From contig NZ_CP081878.1 of the NCBI RefSeq assembly GCF_022170825.1, positions 1,576,001-1,640,000 on the forward strand: a stretch of 64,000 bases of DNA, read 5' to 3'. The stretch's first letter is position 1; every line of letters starts with the position of its first letter. This document shows, in pieces, positions 34,410-42,327 of this stretch. The position numbers and the translations under genes were made by a program. This stretch comes from Exiguobacterium acetylicum. GTDB taxonomy: Bacteria; Bacillota; Bacilli; Exiguobacteriales; Exiguobacteriaceae. Under the pieces are notes generated by a model. The model saw only the letters and a program-made list of their open reading frames with translations. It did no database searches and was not told the DNA's origin.

Positions 34410-34456
34410 GAGTCGACCGATGACCCGTCGAACGAGTTCTCGATGCAACTGAGAGC
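34410..34456 (+). repeat. 47-nt repeat copy A
   Basis: First of two colinear 47-nt elements (the second is at 34573-34619). The outer 18 nt (GAGTYGACCRATGACCCG) differ at two positions between copies, and the last 17 nt (TCGATGCAACTGAGAGC) are identical. The middle 12 nt differ almost completely. The element lies in the 430-bp gene-free segment upstream of the Xer-type recombinase gene. Confidence 0.75.
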
Positions 34457-34572
34457 GAAATTGAATATTCATTCTTTTTTGATGGATTAGTTTACATAAT
34501 ATTATTATTGTTGTTATACGCATTTTATTAGGTTAAAAACACTTAAATTCTCTATAAAATCTCACGTGCATC

Positions 34573-34619
34573 GAGTTGACCAATGACCCGCCTGGCACCT
34601 TGTCGATGCAACTGAGAGC
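34573..34619 (+). repeat. 47-nt repeat copy B
   Basis: Second copy of the 47-nt element, starting 163 nt after copy A, with the same length and conserved ends but a different 12-nt core (CCTGGCACCTTG against TCGAACGAGTTC). In this copy the flank adds an 8-bp inverted repeat TGCATCGA/TCGATGCA across the core. The AT-rich stretch between copies A and B carries two Xer-arm-like 11-mers. Confidence 0.75.
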
Positions 34620-34640
34620 TCCCTGTCTGACAATTTAACA

Positions 34641-34666
34641 TTGCGTGAAATAACTATTTCACGCAA
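34641..34666. repeat. 26-nt perfect palindrome, candidate dif-like or operator site
   Basis: Arms TTGCGTGAAAT and ATTTCACGCAA, 11 bp each, surround AACT. The direct repeat TGTCTGAC flanks the palindrome at 34624-34631 and 34672-34679. It lies about 57 nt before the start of the Xer-type recombinase gene. The core GAAA-TAACTAT-TTC recalls the dif_SL sites next to xerS in streptococci and lactococci, as I remember them. It could also be a regulatory operator or a stem-loop in the leader. Confidence 0.55.
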
Positions 34667-34722
34667 ACAAGTGTCTGACGTACCAACGTTTGGTATACTA
34701 CCACTAGAGGGGTGATTGTCGG

Positions 34723-35763
34723 ATGAGTTTATTTAAAAACCTAGGAAAAACGATACATAAAACGACCGTTTCGGCTACAGCACCAGCGATTCCCGGTTAC
34801 GAGCGGATGCCACGCTTCATTCAGTCCTATTTGGATCAGTTAGCAGCAAAACATTTCTCATTAGCAACGATGCGCCGCTACGTCTACGACTACGAAGCGT
34901 TCTTTCAATTCGTTGCAACGGCGTCGGGTGAAGAAGTGACGGCGCGCGAGATTCCGCTTGAAGCGTTCGTCGAGATCGATGCAGCGGGGATCGAAGCTTA
35001 TGCCGAATACCTGGCCTTAACGAAACAAAATGCACCGAGCGTCATCAACCGGAAATTATCAGCATTACAGTCGTTATTCCGTTATTTAGTCGATACAGGT
35101 CAACTGTCGGAAAATCCGGTCGCAAAAGTCAATCGACCAAAACAAGCGAAACGGGAACCGGTTTACCTGACGAAACGCGAATGGGATGAATTGATTCAGT
35201 TGTTACCTTCGAACGTCGAGATGAATGCCCGGGAAGCATCACATTATGAACGCGATCGCGTCCGTGACGTGACGTTGTTCCAACTGCTCGGTTATAGTGG
35301 AATGCGTTTGAGTGAGATGACACAACTCGTCTGGAATGATGTCGATTTCCACGAAAACACACTCCGTGTCATCGGGAAAGGTAATAAAGAGCGACTGATT
35401 CCGCTCGCGAAACCAGCCCGGATCGCCTTACGCAAATACGCGATTCATTATCAGATGCCAACGAGCGGCGCCGTGCCTGTCTTCCAAAAACACGGGAAAC
35501 CACTCAGTCCACGGGCAGTCCAGCATATTTTGCAGCGGCACACGGAACGATTGAAACCGGTCCTGCCCTTTTTAGAACGCAAAAAAATTACACCACATAA
35601 ACTGCGGCATACGTTTGCGACACGACTTGCGACCGGTGGGGTCGACGTTCTGACGATCCAGCAGCTACTCGGTCACGAATCCGTCGCAACGACACAAGTC
35701 TATGCCCATATCGGTGATTCCGAGAAAAAACGTGCCGTCGATTTATTTGATGGTGAACGATAA
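34723..35763 (+). CDS. tyrosine recombinase, XerS/XerC-like
   Basis: 346 aa. The N-terminal SAM-like domain runs at about residues 25-130 (RFIQSYLDQLAAKHFSLATMRRYVYDYEAFFQF, then INRKLSALQSLFRYL). The catalytic domain carries the family residues: Arg in SGMRLSE near 191, Lys in GKGNKERLIPL near 215, HKLRH near 293-297, LGHES near 315, and the nucleophile Tyr in TTQVYAHI near 327. An N-terminal extension before the core-binding domain and INRKLSALQSLFRYL are XerS-like. The role is probably chromosome dimer resolution. A TATACT -10 lies about 28 nt upstream, overlapped by the palindrome ACCAACGTTTGGT. Confidence 0.85.
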   Translation: MSLFKNLGKTIHKTTVSATAPAIPGYERMPRFIQSYLDQLAAKHFSLATMRRYVYDYEAFFQFVATASGEEVTAREIPLEAFVEIDAAGIEAYAEYLALTKQNAPSVINRKLSALQSLFRYLVDTGQLSENPVAKVNRPKQAKREPVYLTKREWDELIQLLPSNVEMNAREASHYERDRVRDVTLFQLLGYSGMRLSEMTQLVWNDVDFHENTLRVIGKGNKERLIPLAKPARIALRKYAIHYQMPTSGAVPVFQKHGKPLSPRAVQHILQRHTERLKPVLPFLERKKITPHKLRHTFATRLATGGVDVLTIQQLLGHESVATTQVYAHIGDSEKKRAVDLFDGER

Positions 35764-35793
35764 TCATATTATGTTAACTAAGGGAGGAATAGC

Positions 35794-38403
35794 ATGAATT
35801 ACGGGCTCAGTGAACGCAAAATCAAACAAATGTCTGATGCCTATGCTTTTCGACGGGGTAAGAAGTATGTCGCTGCCCGAAAGGTCACGTTGCACAATTA
35901 CCGGATGGGTGACGAACTGATCGAAGCGAGCGTCGACGGCGAGGAACGATTTACGGTCACCGTCCGCGTCAAAGCGCATGGTGTCGACGCCGGCTGTAAT
36001 TGTCCTTCGCTTGCGATGGATACGTCATTTTGCGGACATATCGTCGCCGTTTTACTGGCGATGCATCATGTACAGGCACACGGGACACCAACCCCGCTGT
36101 CACCGCAAATCCGTCCCTTCACGGCGATTCAAGTCGATGACGCCGGCGCGCGCCATTATTTACGCAGTCTTACGCCTGACCGTCGGGTGGCGATTCATTT
36201 CGAACTGACCGGCCCCGTCGTGACGCTCAAACGATTGACGGACAATCAACAGCATCAACTGTCCCTGCCCTACTTCGATCGGTTGCTTGAACAGACGGAG
36301 TATTTGCAGCGGGTCGCCGATGTTTCGTTCAGTCCTGATTTGCAGGAACGAATCGTCTCCGGAACGCCAATCGTCAAGTTGCATCTTGACCGAACGGCTC
36401 AGGAAGTCGAAGTCCGCGTGACATTCGATTACGGTGGTATTCAACTCAACCCTTTGGACGAAACAATCTACGCAGGACGGGATCAAGTAACGGAGCAGAG
36501 TGTCTTACGCTTCTTACGAGAATTTCAAGCGACGGCTCGGGACTCACGCTACATCATCATGAGTGACACAGCGCAGTATGCTTTTCTACGGAGTCTGCTA
36601 GACGAACGGGTCGCACTCGGTCACTTAGAGTTATTCGCGACGCAAGCGATTCGGACGACATTACCGAAAGGACCATTTCATCCGCGGATCGAAGTCGACG
36701 TGACGGACCGATTCGACTGGCTCGTCTTCAACTTTTCGATGGACGGGATTCCAGAAGATGAGCTAAAACGTGTCCTAAAGTCGCTCGTCTTACAAAAACG
36801 CTATCACCGCTTGAAATCCGGACAGTTCGTTTCCCTTGAGACACGTGCCTTCCAGCAGTTACAACGGGTCCTCGCCCAGATGGACGCGAGTGAACGAGAC
36901 TTACGTGACGGGCGGATTGTCTTACCTGCCGTCCGAAACATGAAGCATCTGATGGGTGCCTCTGTCCTCCATCTGCACGCCGATTTGCTCGAGAAATGGC
37001 TTGAATTGAAATCGGGACAAGGAATCCGGCTCGACTTGCCGAATTCGTTAGAATCACGACTCTATCCGTATCAACGGACGGGCATTCAATTTCTGAAGAA
37101 TTTAGAGGCAACAGGGTGTCACGGGATTTTAGCCGATGAGATGGGGCTCGGGAAGACGATTCAAGCGATTGGTTATATAGCAACAATCCCTGAGTGTCGT
37201 GCACTCGTCGTCGCACCAGCGTCACTGCTCCGCAACTGGGAGGCAGAACTGAAGCGCTTTTTACCCGATCGACCGGTTCATATCGTGACGGGTTCTCAAG
37301 CCAGCCGACTCCGCGAACTGGAGCACTTACCTGAAGATACGGTGACAATCGTCTCCTACACGACGCTTCGAAGCGACGTCCGTCGCCATCCTATGTATGA
37401 CGTCGTCTTTTTTGACGAAGCCCAGCACTTAAAGAATCCGCAAGCACAAACGGTCAGTCAACTGCGACATCTGCAAGCAAAACGTCGATTTGCCTTAACG
37501 GGAACGCCGCTCGAGAATCGTCCGCGTGATATCTGGTCGATCTTTCATGTCTTATTCCCGGAATTACTCCCGGATTTAGCGACGTTTGAGAAGTGGTCGT
37601 TTGATGACATGCAACAGTTCATCCAACCGTTCTTATTGCGACGTGAGAAACAAGATGTCTTACAAGACTTACCGAAGAAACAGATCGAGCATCATTATGT
37701 CGAGCTCGGACCGAATCAAAAACGGTTATATGCGTCGTATCTCGCCAAACTACAACTCGAGACGCTGCAACATTTAGACGAGACGAAACGCGAAGATCGT
37801 TTGAAGTTACTGGCTGGCTTAACGCGGTTGCGGCAAATTTGCAACGATCCGGGATTATTTGTCGAGGGGTACACGGGGGAAGCGACAAAACGAACCCGTC
37901 TGCTCTCACTAATTGCCGAAAAACGAGCTGCAGGAAAGCGAATCTTGATTTTCTCGCAGTATACGCAAATGCTCGAGCGTATCCGCTCGGATCTCGCGCA
38001 ACGTCACCTCCCCCACTTCCTGTTGACGGGCGAGACACCGCTCGAAGACCGGTTAACGTTGTGCGATCGGTTCAATGACGGGGAAGTTGATCTCTTCTTG
38101 ATTTCCCTTAAGGCAGGTGGAACGGGACTGAACCTCGCGTCCGCTGATACCGTCATTCTCTTTGATAGTTGGTGGAATCCAGCTGTCGAACAACAAGCAG
38201 CTGACCGTGCCCACCGGCTTGGACAACAGTCTGACGTAACAGTCATCAAACTGCTGACTCGCGGAACAATCGAAGAGAAAATGACGGAATTACAAGATCG
38301 AAAAGCTCAGATGGTCGATGCCGTCCTGACGGCTCCAGACAGTGAGGCCTTGACCGTCAAAGAACTCGTTCATCTCGTAGAAACAAAGGAGGAACAACGG
38401 TGA
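35794..38403 (+). CDS. SWIM zinc finger - SNF2 family DNA-dependent ATPase
   Basis: 869 aa. A SWIM zinc finger is near residues 68-80 (CNCPSLAMDTSFCGHIVAVLL, pattern C-x-C...C-x-H). About 300 residues of linker lead to an SNF2 core: Walker A DEMGLGKTIQ near 445, DEAQ in VVFFDEAQHLKNP near 542, LTGTPLENRP near 568, then helicase C with GTGLNLASADTVI near 778 and AADRAHRLGQ near 807. These proteins translocate on duplex DNA without strand opening; SWIM-SNF2 proteins are common in Firmicutes but their role is unclear. It starts 30 nt after the recombinase gene and overlaps the next start by 4 nt. Confidence 0.92.
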   Translation: MNYGLSERKIKQMSDAYAFRRGKKYVAARKVTLHNYRMGDELIEASVDGEERFTVTVRVKAHGVDAGCNCPSLAMDTSFCGHIVAVLLAMHHVQAHGTPTPLSPQIRPFTAIQVDDAGARHYLRSLTPDRRVAIHFELTGPVVTLKRLTDNQQHQLSLPYFDRLLEQTEYLQRVADVSFSPDLQERIVSGTPIVKLHLDRTAQEVEVRVTFDYGGIQLNPLDETIYAGRDQVTEQSVLRFLREFQATARDSRYIIMSDTAQYAFLRSLLDERVALGHLELFATQAIRTTLPKGPFHPRIEVDVTDRFDWLVFNFSMDGIPEDELKRVLKSLVLQKRYHRLKSGQFVSLETRAFQQLQRVLAQMDASERDLRDGRIVLPAVRNMKHLMGASVLHLHADLLEKWLELKSGQGIRLDLPNSLESRLYPYQRTGIQFLKNLEATGCHGILADEMGLGKTIQAIGYIATIPECRALVVAPASLLRNWEAELKRFLPDRPVHIVTGSQASRLRELEHLPEDTVTIVSYTTLRSDVRRHPMYDVVFFDEAQHLKNPQAQTVSQLRHLQAKRRFALTGTPLENRPRDIWSIFHVLFPELLPDLATFEKWSFDDMQQFIQPFLLRREKQDVLQDLPKKQIEHHYVELGPNQKRLYASYLAKLQLETLQHLDETKREDRLKLLAGLTRLRQICNDPGLFVEGYTGEATKRTRLLSLIAEKRAAGKRILIFSQYTQMLERIRSDLAQRHLPHFLLTGETPLEDRLTLCDRFNDGEVDLFLISLKAGGTGLNLASADTVILFDSWWNPAVEQQAADRAHRLGQQSDVTVIKLLTRGTIEEKMTELQDRKAQMVDAVLTAPDSEALTVKELVHLVETKEEQR

Positions 38404-38930
38404 CCCTTGATCTCCTGCTTGGTTATCTCATCGGTAGCATGCTCGGTGGTACGCTCTGGAAGTACATCAGCCGCACTGATTTGGCACAGGTCGGATCCGG
38501 AAATATCGGCGCCCGCAATGCCCATCGCGCCGGTGGAATCCCGGCCTTTTTATTCGTCTACCTATTTGATGCCGCAAAGACAGTCCTTGCCTTGCATCTA
38601 ACGGACACGTTTTACCCCGTCGTTCTTGCCGTGCTCATCGGTCACTTGTTTCCGCTGTTTCATCCGCGGAGCGGCGGCAAAGGGTACGCTGTGTTTTCGG
38701 GAATCGTCTTTGCCATTACGCCGTGGGCATATCTTGCCGGACTAGGCATACTCGGTCTGTCTTATCTCGTAACGAAAGATAGCGTCAAAGCAGGGCTGAT
38801 TCCGGTTGTTCTGCTCCCGTTACTCCCTGTCTACTTTGACGCGGGACCCATCAATATCTTGTGTACCGTTGCCGTAAGTCTACTTGTCCTGTGGGCTCAT
38901 GATGCACTTCACAAGCCAGTCATTACATAA
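38400..38930 (+). CDS. PlsY-like glycerol-3-phosphate acyltransferase paralogue
   Basis: 176 aa with about five membrane segments. The three PlsY motifs are recognisable: GSGNIGARNAHRAGG near residues 37-51 (canonical GSGNIGATN), GHLFPLFHPRSGGKGYA near 88-103 (canonical FxGGKG), and a less clear third motif near 140-150. PlsY transfers acyl groups from acyl-phosphate to glycerol-3-phosphate. Altered residues at motif 1 (ARNAH for ATN) suggest a paralogue with another acceptor. Start GTG overlaps the SNF2 gene stop by 4 nt. The next gene begins 12 nt after its stop, so the three are an operon. Confidence 0.78.
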   Translation: MTLDLLLGYLIGSMLGGTLWKYISRTDLAQVGSGNIGARNAHRAGGIPAFLFVYLFDAAKTVLALHLTDTFYPVVLAVLIGHLFPLFHPRSGGKGYAVFSGIVFAITPWAYLAGLGILGLSYLVTKDSVKAGLIPVVLLPLLPVYFDAGPINILCTVAVSLLVLWAHDALHKPVIT

Positions 38931-38942
38931 GGAGGACGTCTC

Positions 38943-40493
38943 ATGATCGACTTTTCCATTGCCACCGCTTCGGACGCGGAAGCAATCCATGAACTGAACT
39001 ACCTCACCTTCACAGAAGAGATTCCGCAACACCAACCGAACACCGAACGGAAACGGATTGACCGGTTTCATGATCAAAATACCTATCTGATCGGCAAGGA
39101 AGACGATCGACTCGTCGCGATGATTGCTATTCGGAAGCATCGCCCTTTTTCGCTTGAAGAAAAAGGCGTGACGTTAGACGAGACACTGACAGACCCAGCG
39201 GAAATCCGCTTACTCAGCGTTCGACCCGAATACCGCAATAGCCGTACGTTCATGCAATTGATGCGCTTTTTGATGGTCTACTTAGAACGGGAGACGATTG
39301 ATCATGTCTATATCAGTGGTACAACACGAGAAGCGAAACTATATGCGCGGTTCGGCTTCACACCAATCGCACCGACGCTTGGTAATGGAGATGCTCAGTT
39401 CGTACCGATGTTGTTGTCGCGCGCGACATACGAACGATCCGTCATCGCGGACGTCTTACGTCCCCTACATTTTCTCGCGGGACCAGTCGAAGTCGCGCCG
39501 ACGGTTCGCCAAGCGGCGCAACAAGCACCACGCCCACATCGAACAGCATCGATGCGACAACTTGATCAAGACTTACGCGGTCGAATGCGTCAGTTGCTGG
39601 ATCTCCCGCATGTCTCAATGGCTGTCGGTAGCGGCACCCTTACGAACGATATCGTGGCGCAACAACTCAGCGGATATGGGTTGATCCTAAACGGCGGTGA
39701 GTTTGGTCAACGTTTGATTGATCACGCGGCACGTGCCGGGAAGTCATTTGATATCCACCTGCTTCCGCTTGGTCATCCAATCAACGTGGAACAACTTGCA
39801 CATCAATTGAATGAGACGAAGTATGACTGGGTCTGGTTAACGCATTGTGAGACGTCGACGGGTGTCCTCTATGACCTCGATGCGGTAAAAGAGCTGCTAC
39901 CTCAACGAACCGCACTCGTTGTGGATGCAATCAGCGCCGTTGGGACCGGTCGTTTTTCATACGCTGGCTGCACTTTCGTCACGACCGTTTCCGGAAAAGC
40001 GATTGGGGGATTACCAGGTCTTGCGTTCATCGGGCACGTAGATCGCGTCTTACCTTCTCCATCTATTCCACGTTATCTGGATCTCGGTCTATATGCGGAT
40101 GGGATTGCTTTTTCTGGCTCCTCGAATCTGTTGCTCGCTTGTCAGGCAGCACTGGATGCTCTCGATCTTGATCAAGCCGCAATCAAGATGACCTATCTCG
40201 AGCAAGCCGTCCGCGCAACTGGCTTTCAATTGCTTGCTCAACAAGAAGCACAAGCACCAGGCATTCTAACGATCGTCCATCCGTCAGCAACTGATTTAGG
40301 CGATGCTCTGCGGATTCAGGGTTATCATGTTCAATACGCAAGCGACTATCTTGTTCGCAATCAGTGGCTCCAAATTTCGACGATGGGACAGACGACGATA
40401 CGGCAAATGGAACGTCTCATCCGTGTGTTAGTCCGTGAAAATCAACGAATCAACATAAAAAACGAAAAAAACGAAAGACCTCTCAACCCTTGA
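38943..40493 (+). CDS. GNAT N-acyltransferase fused to class V aminotransferase
   Basis: 516 aa with two domains. Residues 1-160 are GNAT-like (IATASDAEAIHELNYLTF, then EIRLLSVRPEYRNSRTFMQLM and AKLYARFGFTPI). Residues about 175-500 are a fold-type I, class V PLP aminotransferase. LHFLAGPVEVAP begins it, HCETSTGVLYDL lies near 300, LVVDAISAVG near 325, and the Schiff-base Lys is probably in TVSGKAIGGLPG near 350. The class V half resembles 2-aminoethylphosphonate/alanine-glyoxylate transaminases. The N-terminal half looks like N-acyl-amino-acid synthases. I infer a coupled transamination and acylation on a small amine. Last gene of the SNF2-PlsY operon, ended by a terminator. Confidence 0.8.
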   Translation: MIDFSIATASDAEAIHELNYLTFTEEIPQHQPNTERKRIDRFHDQNTYLIGKEDDRLVAMIAIRKHRPFSLEEKGVTLDETLTDPAEIRLLSVRPEYRNSRTFMQLMRFLMVYLERETIDHVYISGTTREAKLYARFGFTPIAPTLGNGDAQFVPMLLSRATYERSVIADVLRPLHFLAGPVEVAPTVRQAAQQAPRPHRTASMRQLDQDLRGRMRQLLDLPHVSMAVGSGTLTNDIVAQQLSGYGLILNGGEFGQRLIDHAARAGKSFDIHLLPLGHPINVEQLAHQLNETKYDWVWLTHCETSTGVLYDLDAVKELLPQRTALVVDAISAVGTGRFSYAGCTFVTTVSGKAIGGLPGLAFIGHVDRVLPSPSIPRYLDLGLYADGIAFSGSSNLLLACQAALDALDLDQAAIKMTYLEQAVRATGFQLLAQQEAQAPGILTIVHPSATDLGDALRIQGYHVQYASDYLVRNQWLQISTMGQTTIRQMERLIRVLVRENQRINIKNEKNERPLNP

Positions 40494-40518
40494 TTTCAAG
40501 GAGTTTTGAGGTCTTTCG
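40472..40518 (+). terminator. intrinsic terminator
   Basis: The outer stem CGAAAGACCTC / GAGGTCTTTCG encloses a shorter inner stem (CCTTG / CAAGG). It overlaps the end of the aminotransferase fusion gene. The T tail is short, so termination may be incomplete. Confidence 0.65.
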
Positions 40519-40541
40519 ACTTTAAAAAAATAAAAAAAGAG

Positions 40542-40568
40542 GTTTAAGGATTTAAAACATAGGGGTAT
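40542..40568 (+). promoter_or_regulatory. SigB-type promoter of ctc
   Basis: GTTTAA at 40542-40547, a 15-nt spacer and GGGTAT at 40563-40568 match the SigB consensus exactly. It implies a leader of about 200 nt before the ctc start. The ctc gene of B. subtilis is a classical SigB target. Confidence 0.85.
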
Positions 40569-40783
40569 AAACTCACTAGCACCGCATCAAACCGGTGACT
40601 TACTCACACATGTTTCTCAATATCAGCGTAATGACCTGGGAGAGAAATGCAAAGTCACGAAAGCGTCAGATTCAAGAGAGTCTGAAACCGATTGTCTTAG
40701 CATACTTAAATTGTTCAGGACTTGTCCTGCTCCTACATTCATTACCTTTTGAGGGCTATACCAAATTCAAGGGGGAAATGAAC

Positions 40784-41461
40784 ATGTCAGTTAAATTAAC
40801 AGCCGAAAAACGCGAGGTACGTCCACGCTCACTCCGTAAACAATTACGTCATGAAGGAAAAGCTCTTGGTGTCGTGTATGGTTACAAAGTGGAAAGTACA
40901 CCAATCGCATTTGAAGAAAAAGAATTGCTTAAAATCGTCCGAGAAAACGGTGAGAACGTCTTGATTTCACTTAAACTCGACGGTAAAAACATCAACGTCT
41001 TGATTAACCGTCGTGACATGGATGTCTTCACACCAACCGTCGATCACGTCGAATTCATCGCCGTCAAAATGGATGAAGAAACAGAAGTCGAAGCAGACGT
41101 TGTACTCGTTGGTGAAGCAGCTGGCGCTAAAGTTGGCGGTTTCCTATCACAAACACTCTTTAAAGTAACAGTTGCAGCTACACCAGATAAATTACCAGAG
41201 AACGTCGAAGTTGACGTCACGAACCTCGAAATCGGAGATTCAATCTCTGTAGCCGATCTTCCAGAACAAAAAGATTTCCGTATCGTCACTGAAGGTGACA
41301 TTCAAGTCGCAGCAGTCGTCGAGTCTACACTTGAGCAAGAGCTTGAGGAAATCGAAGAAGCAGAAGCTGAGGCACAAGCTGAAGCAGGCGAAGACAACGA
41401 AGCAGAAGCAACAGAAGAGTCTTCAGAAGAAACAAAAGAAGACAACGAAGACAACAAATAA
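40784..41461 (+). CDS. ctc: 50S ribosomal protein L25 / general stress protein Ctc
   Basis: 225 aa. The N-terminal L25 domain ([30 protein letters not shown], then [24 protein letters not shown]) binds 5S rRNA. A TL5/Ctc beta domain follows ([22 protein letters not shown]...[23 protein letters not shown]). The tail from about residue 190 is very acidic (almost only Glu, Ala and Asp). ATG at 40784 is chosen because AAGGGGG lies 8 nt before it; in-frame starts upstream are unlikely. A SigB-type promoter precedes it, consistent with stress induction of a ribosome-associated protein. Confidence 0.92.
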   Translation: MSVKLTAEKREVRPRSLRKQLRHEGKALGVVYGYKVESTPIAFEEKELLKIVRENGENVLISLKLDGKNINVLINRRDMDVFTPTVDHVEFIAVKMDEETEVEADVVLVGEAAGAKVGGFLSQTLFKVTVAATPDKLPENVEVDVTNLEIGDSISVADLPEQKDFRIVTEGDIQVAAVVESTLEQELEEIEEAEAEAQAEAGEDNEAEATEESSEETKEDNEDNK

Positions 41462-41471
41462 GCTGTTCAAC

Positions 41472-41500
41472 GGTACGCCCTCGTGGCGTATCGTTTTTTT
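41472..41500 (+). terminator. intrinsic terminator
   Basis: The stem GGTACGCC / GGCGTATC (with a G-T pair) and a CTCGT loop, followed by seven T, lies after ctc. Confidence 0.82.
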
Positions 41501-41560
41501 GTGTCTTGACAAGAGACACCAGATTGCCTAAAGTGAACAGCGTATCAACTATTACCATAT

Positions 41561-41642
41561 CCACTAGGGGAGCCCATCGGCTGAGACGATTCACTTCGGA
41601 CCCTTCGAACCTGATCTAGTTCATACTAGCGTAGGAAAGTGG
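41561..41642 (+). ncRNA. TPP riboswitch (thi-box)
   Basis: The leader of ykoE carries the thi-box landmarks in order: P1 arm CCACT, then CTAGGGGAGCC, CGGCTGAGA, CGGACCCTTCGAACCTGATCT, ACTAGCGTAGGAAAG, and the closing AGTGG. Binding of thiamine pyrophosphate should favour the terminator just downstream (41687-41722) and so lower expression of ykoEDC. The 41643-41686 stretch probably contains the antiterminator. Confidence 0.93.
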
Positions 41643-41686
41643 AGCGATCACATCCAATGACTCCTGCTACGCGCAGTTTTTCTGAG

Positions 41687-41722
41687 GACCGCTCTCTTTT
41701 TTGCGGAGGGCGGTCTTTTTTG
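41687..41722 (+). terminator. riboswitch-controlled terminator
   Basis: The stem GACCGCTCTC / GAGGGCGGTC with a T-rich loop and a T run lies between the TPP aptamer and ykoE. It is placed as the expression platform. Confidence 0.82.
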
Positions 41723-41754
41723 GCGTCTCCCCCACTCTAAGGAGGACGTACCTA

Positions 41755-42327
41755 ATGCAACACTGGAAAATGAAAGAAATCATGGTCATGATGATGCTCG
41801 CCGTCGCTTGCGGTGTCATCTATCTCGGCTGGTCGACACTTTGGTTACCGATGTCTGCGATCTTCGGTCCCGTCGGTGCTAACTGGATGTTCGGAATTTG
41901 GATCATCGCAAGCCCGCTCGTCGCAGCAATCATTCAAAAACCAGGTGCTGCCCTCATCGCGGAAATCGTCGCGGCAGCCGTCGAGCTGTTCACGGGTAGT
42001 CACTTTGGCTTATCGGCTCTACTGATCGGGGTCTGCCAAGGACTTGGTGCGGAACTCGTCTTCGCGATGACGCGTTATCGCCGTTATGACACCTGGACAT
42101 TGATGTTGTCTGGTGTCGGAGCAGCCGTCGGAAGTATCGTCTACAGTCTGATTGCAAACGGATTCAGTTATTATACGACGACGACGTTACTCGCGACGAT
42201 TGGCTTACAATTGATCAGCGGTGCGTTACTTGGTGGCTTACTCGCATGGATTCTCGTCCGTCGTCTCGTTGCGACTGGTGTGTTAAGTGGTTTTGCAGCC
42301 GGACGTGTGAAACGGGAGGTCGCATGA
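41755..42327 (+). CDS. ykoE: thiamine/HMP ECF transporter substrate-binding membrane subunit YkoE
   Basis: 190 aa with five to six membrane helices. The sequence MKEIMVMMMLAVACGVIYLGWS and the FGPVGANWMFGIWIIASPLVAAIIQKPGAALIAEIVAA stretch are typical of the YkoE S component. It should bind a thiamine precursor (hydroxymethylpyrimidine) or thiamine and hand it to the ECF energy-coupling module. ATG at 41755 follows a TAAGGAGG site. It is controlled by the upstream TPP riboswitch and overlaps ykoD by 4 nt. Confidence 0.92.
   Translation: MQHWKMKEIMVMMMLAVACGVIYLGWSTLWLPMSAIFGPVGANWMFGIWIIASPLVAAIIQKPGAALIAEIVAAAVELFTGSHFGLSALLIGVCQGLGAELVFAMTRYRRYDTWTLMLSGVGAAVGSIVYSLIANGFSYYTTTTLLATIGLQLISGALLGGLLAWILVRRLVATGVLSGFAAGRVKREVA

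Noticed and set aside
34440-34456. CTGAGAG near the 47-nt repeat, resembling part of a thi-box
   Set aside because: None of the other TPP-riboswitch landmarks are present; the true TPP riboswitch is at 41561-41642.
34723-35763. Possible phage integrase
   Set aside because: The gene sits among core housekeeping genes with no other phage genes, and its layout is that of a Xer housekeeping recombinase.
36728-37348. A 206-codon open frame on the minus strand inside the SNF2 gene
   Set aside because: It lies entirely antisense to a well-conserved SNF2 core and its translation resembles no protein family.
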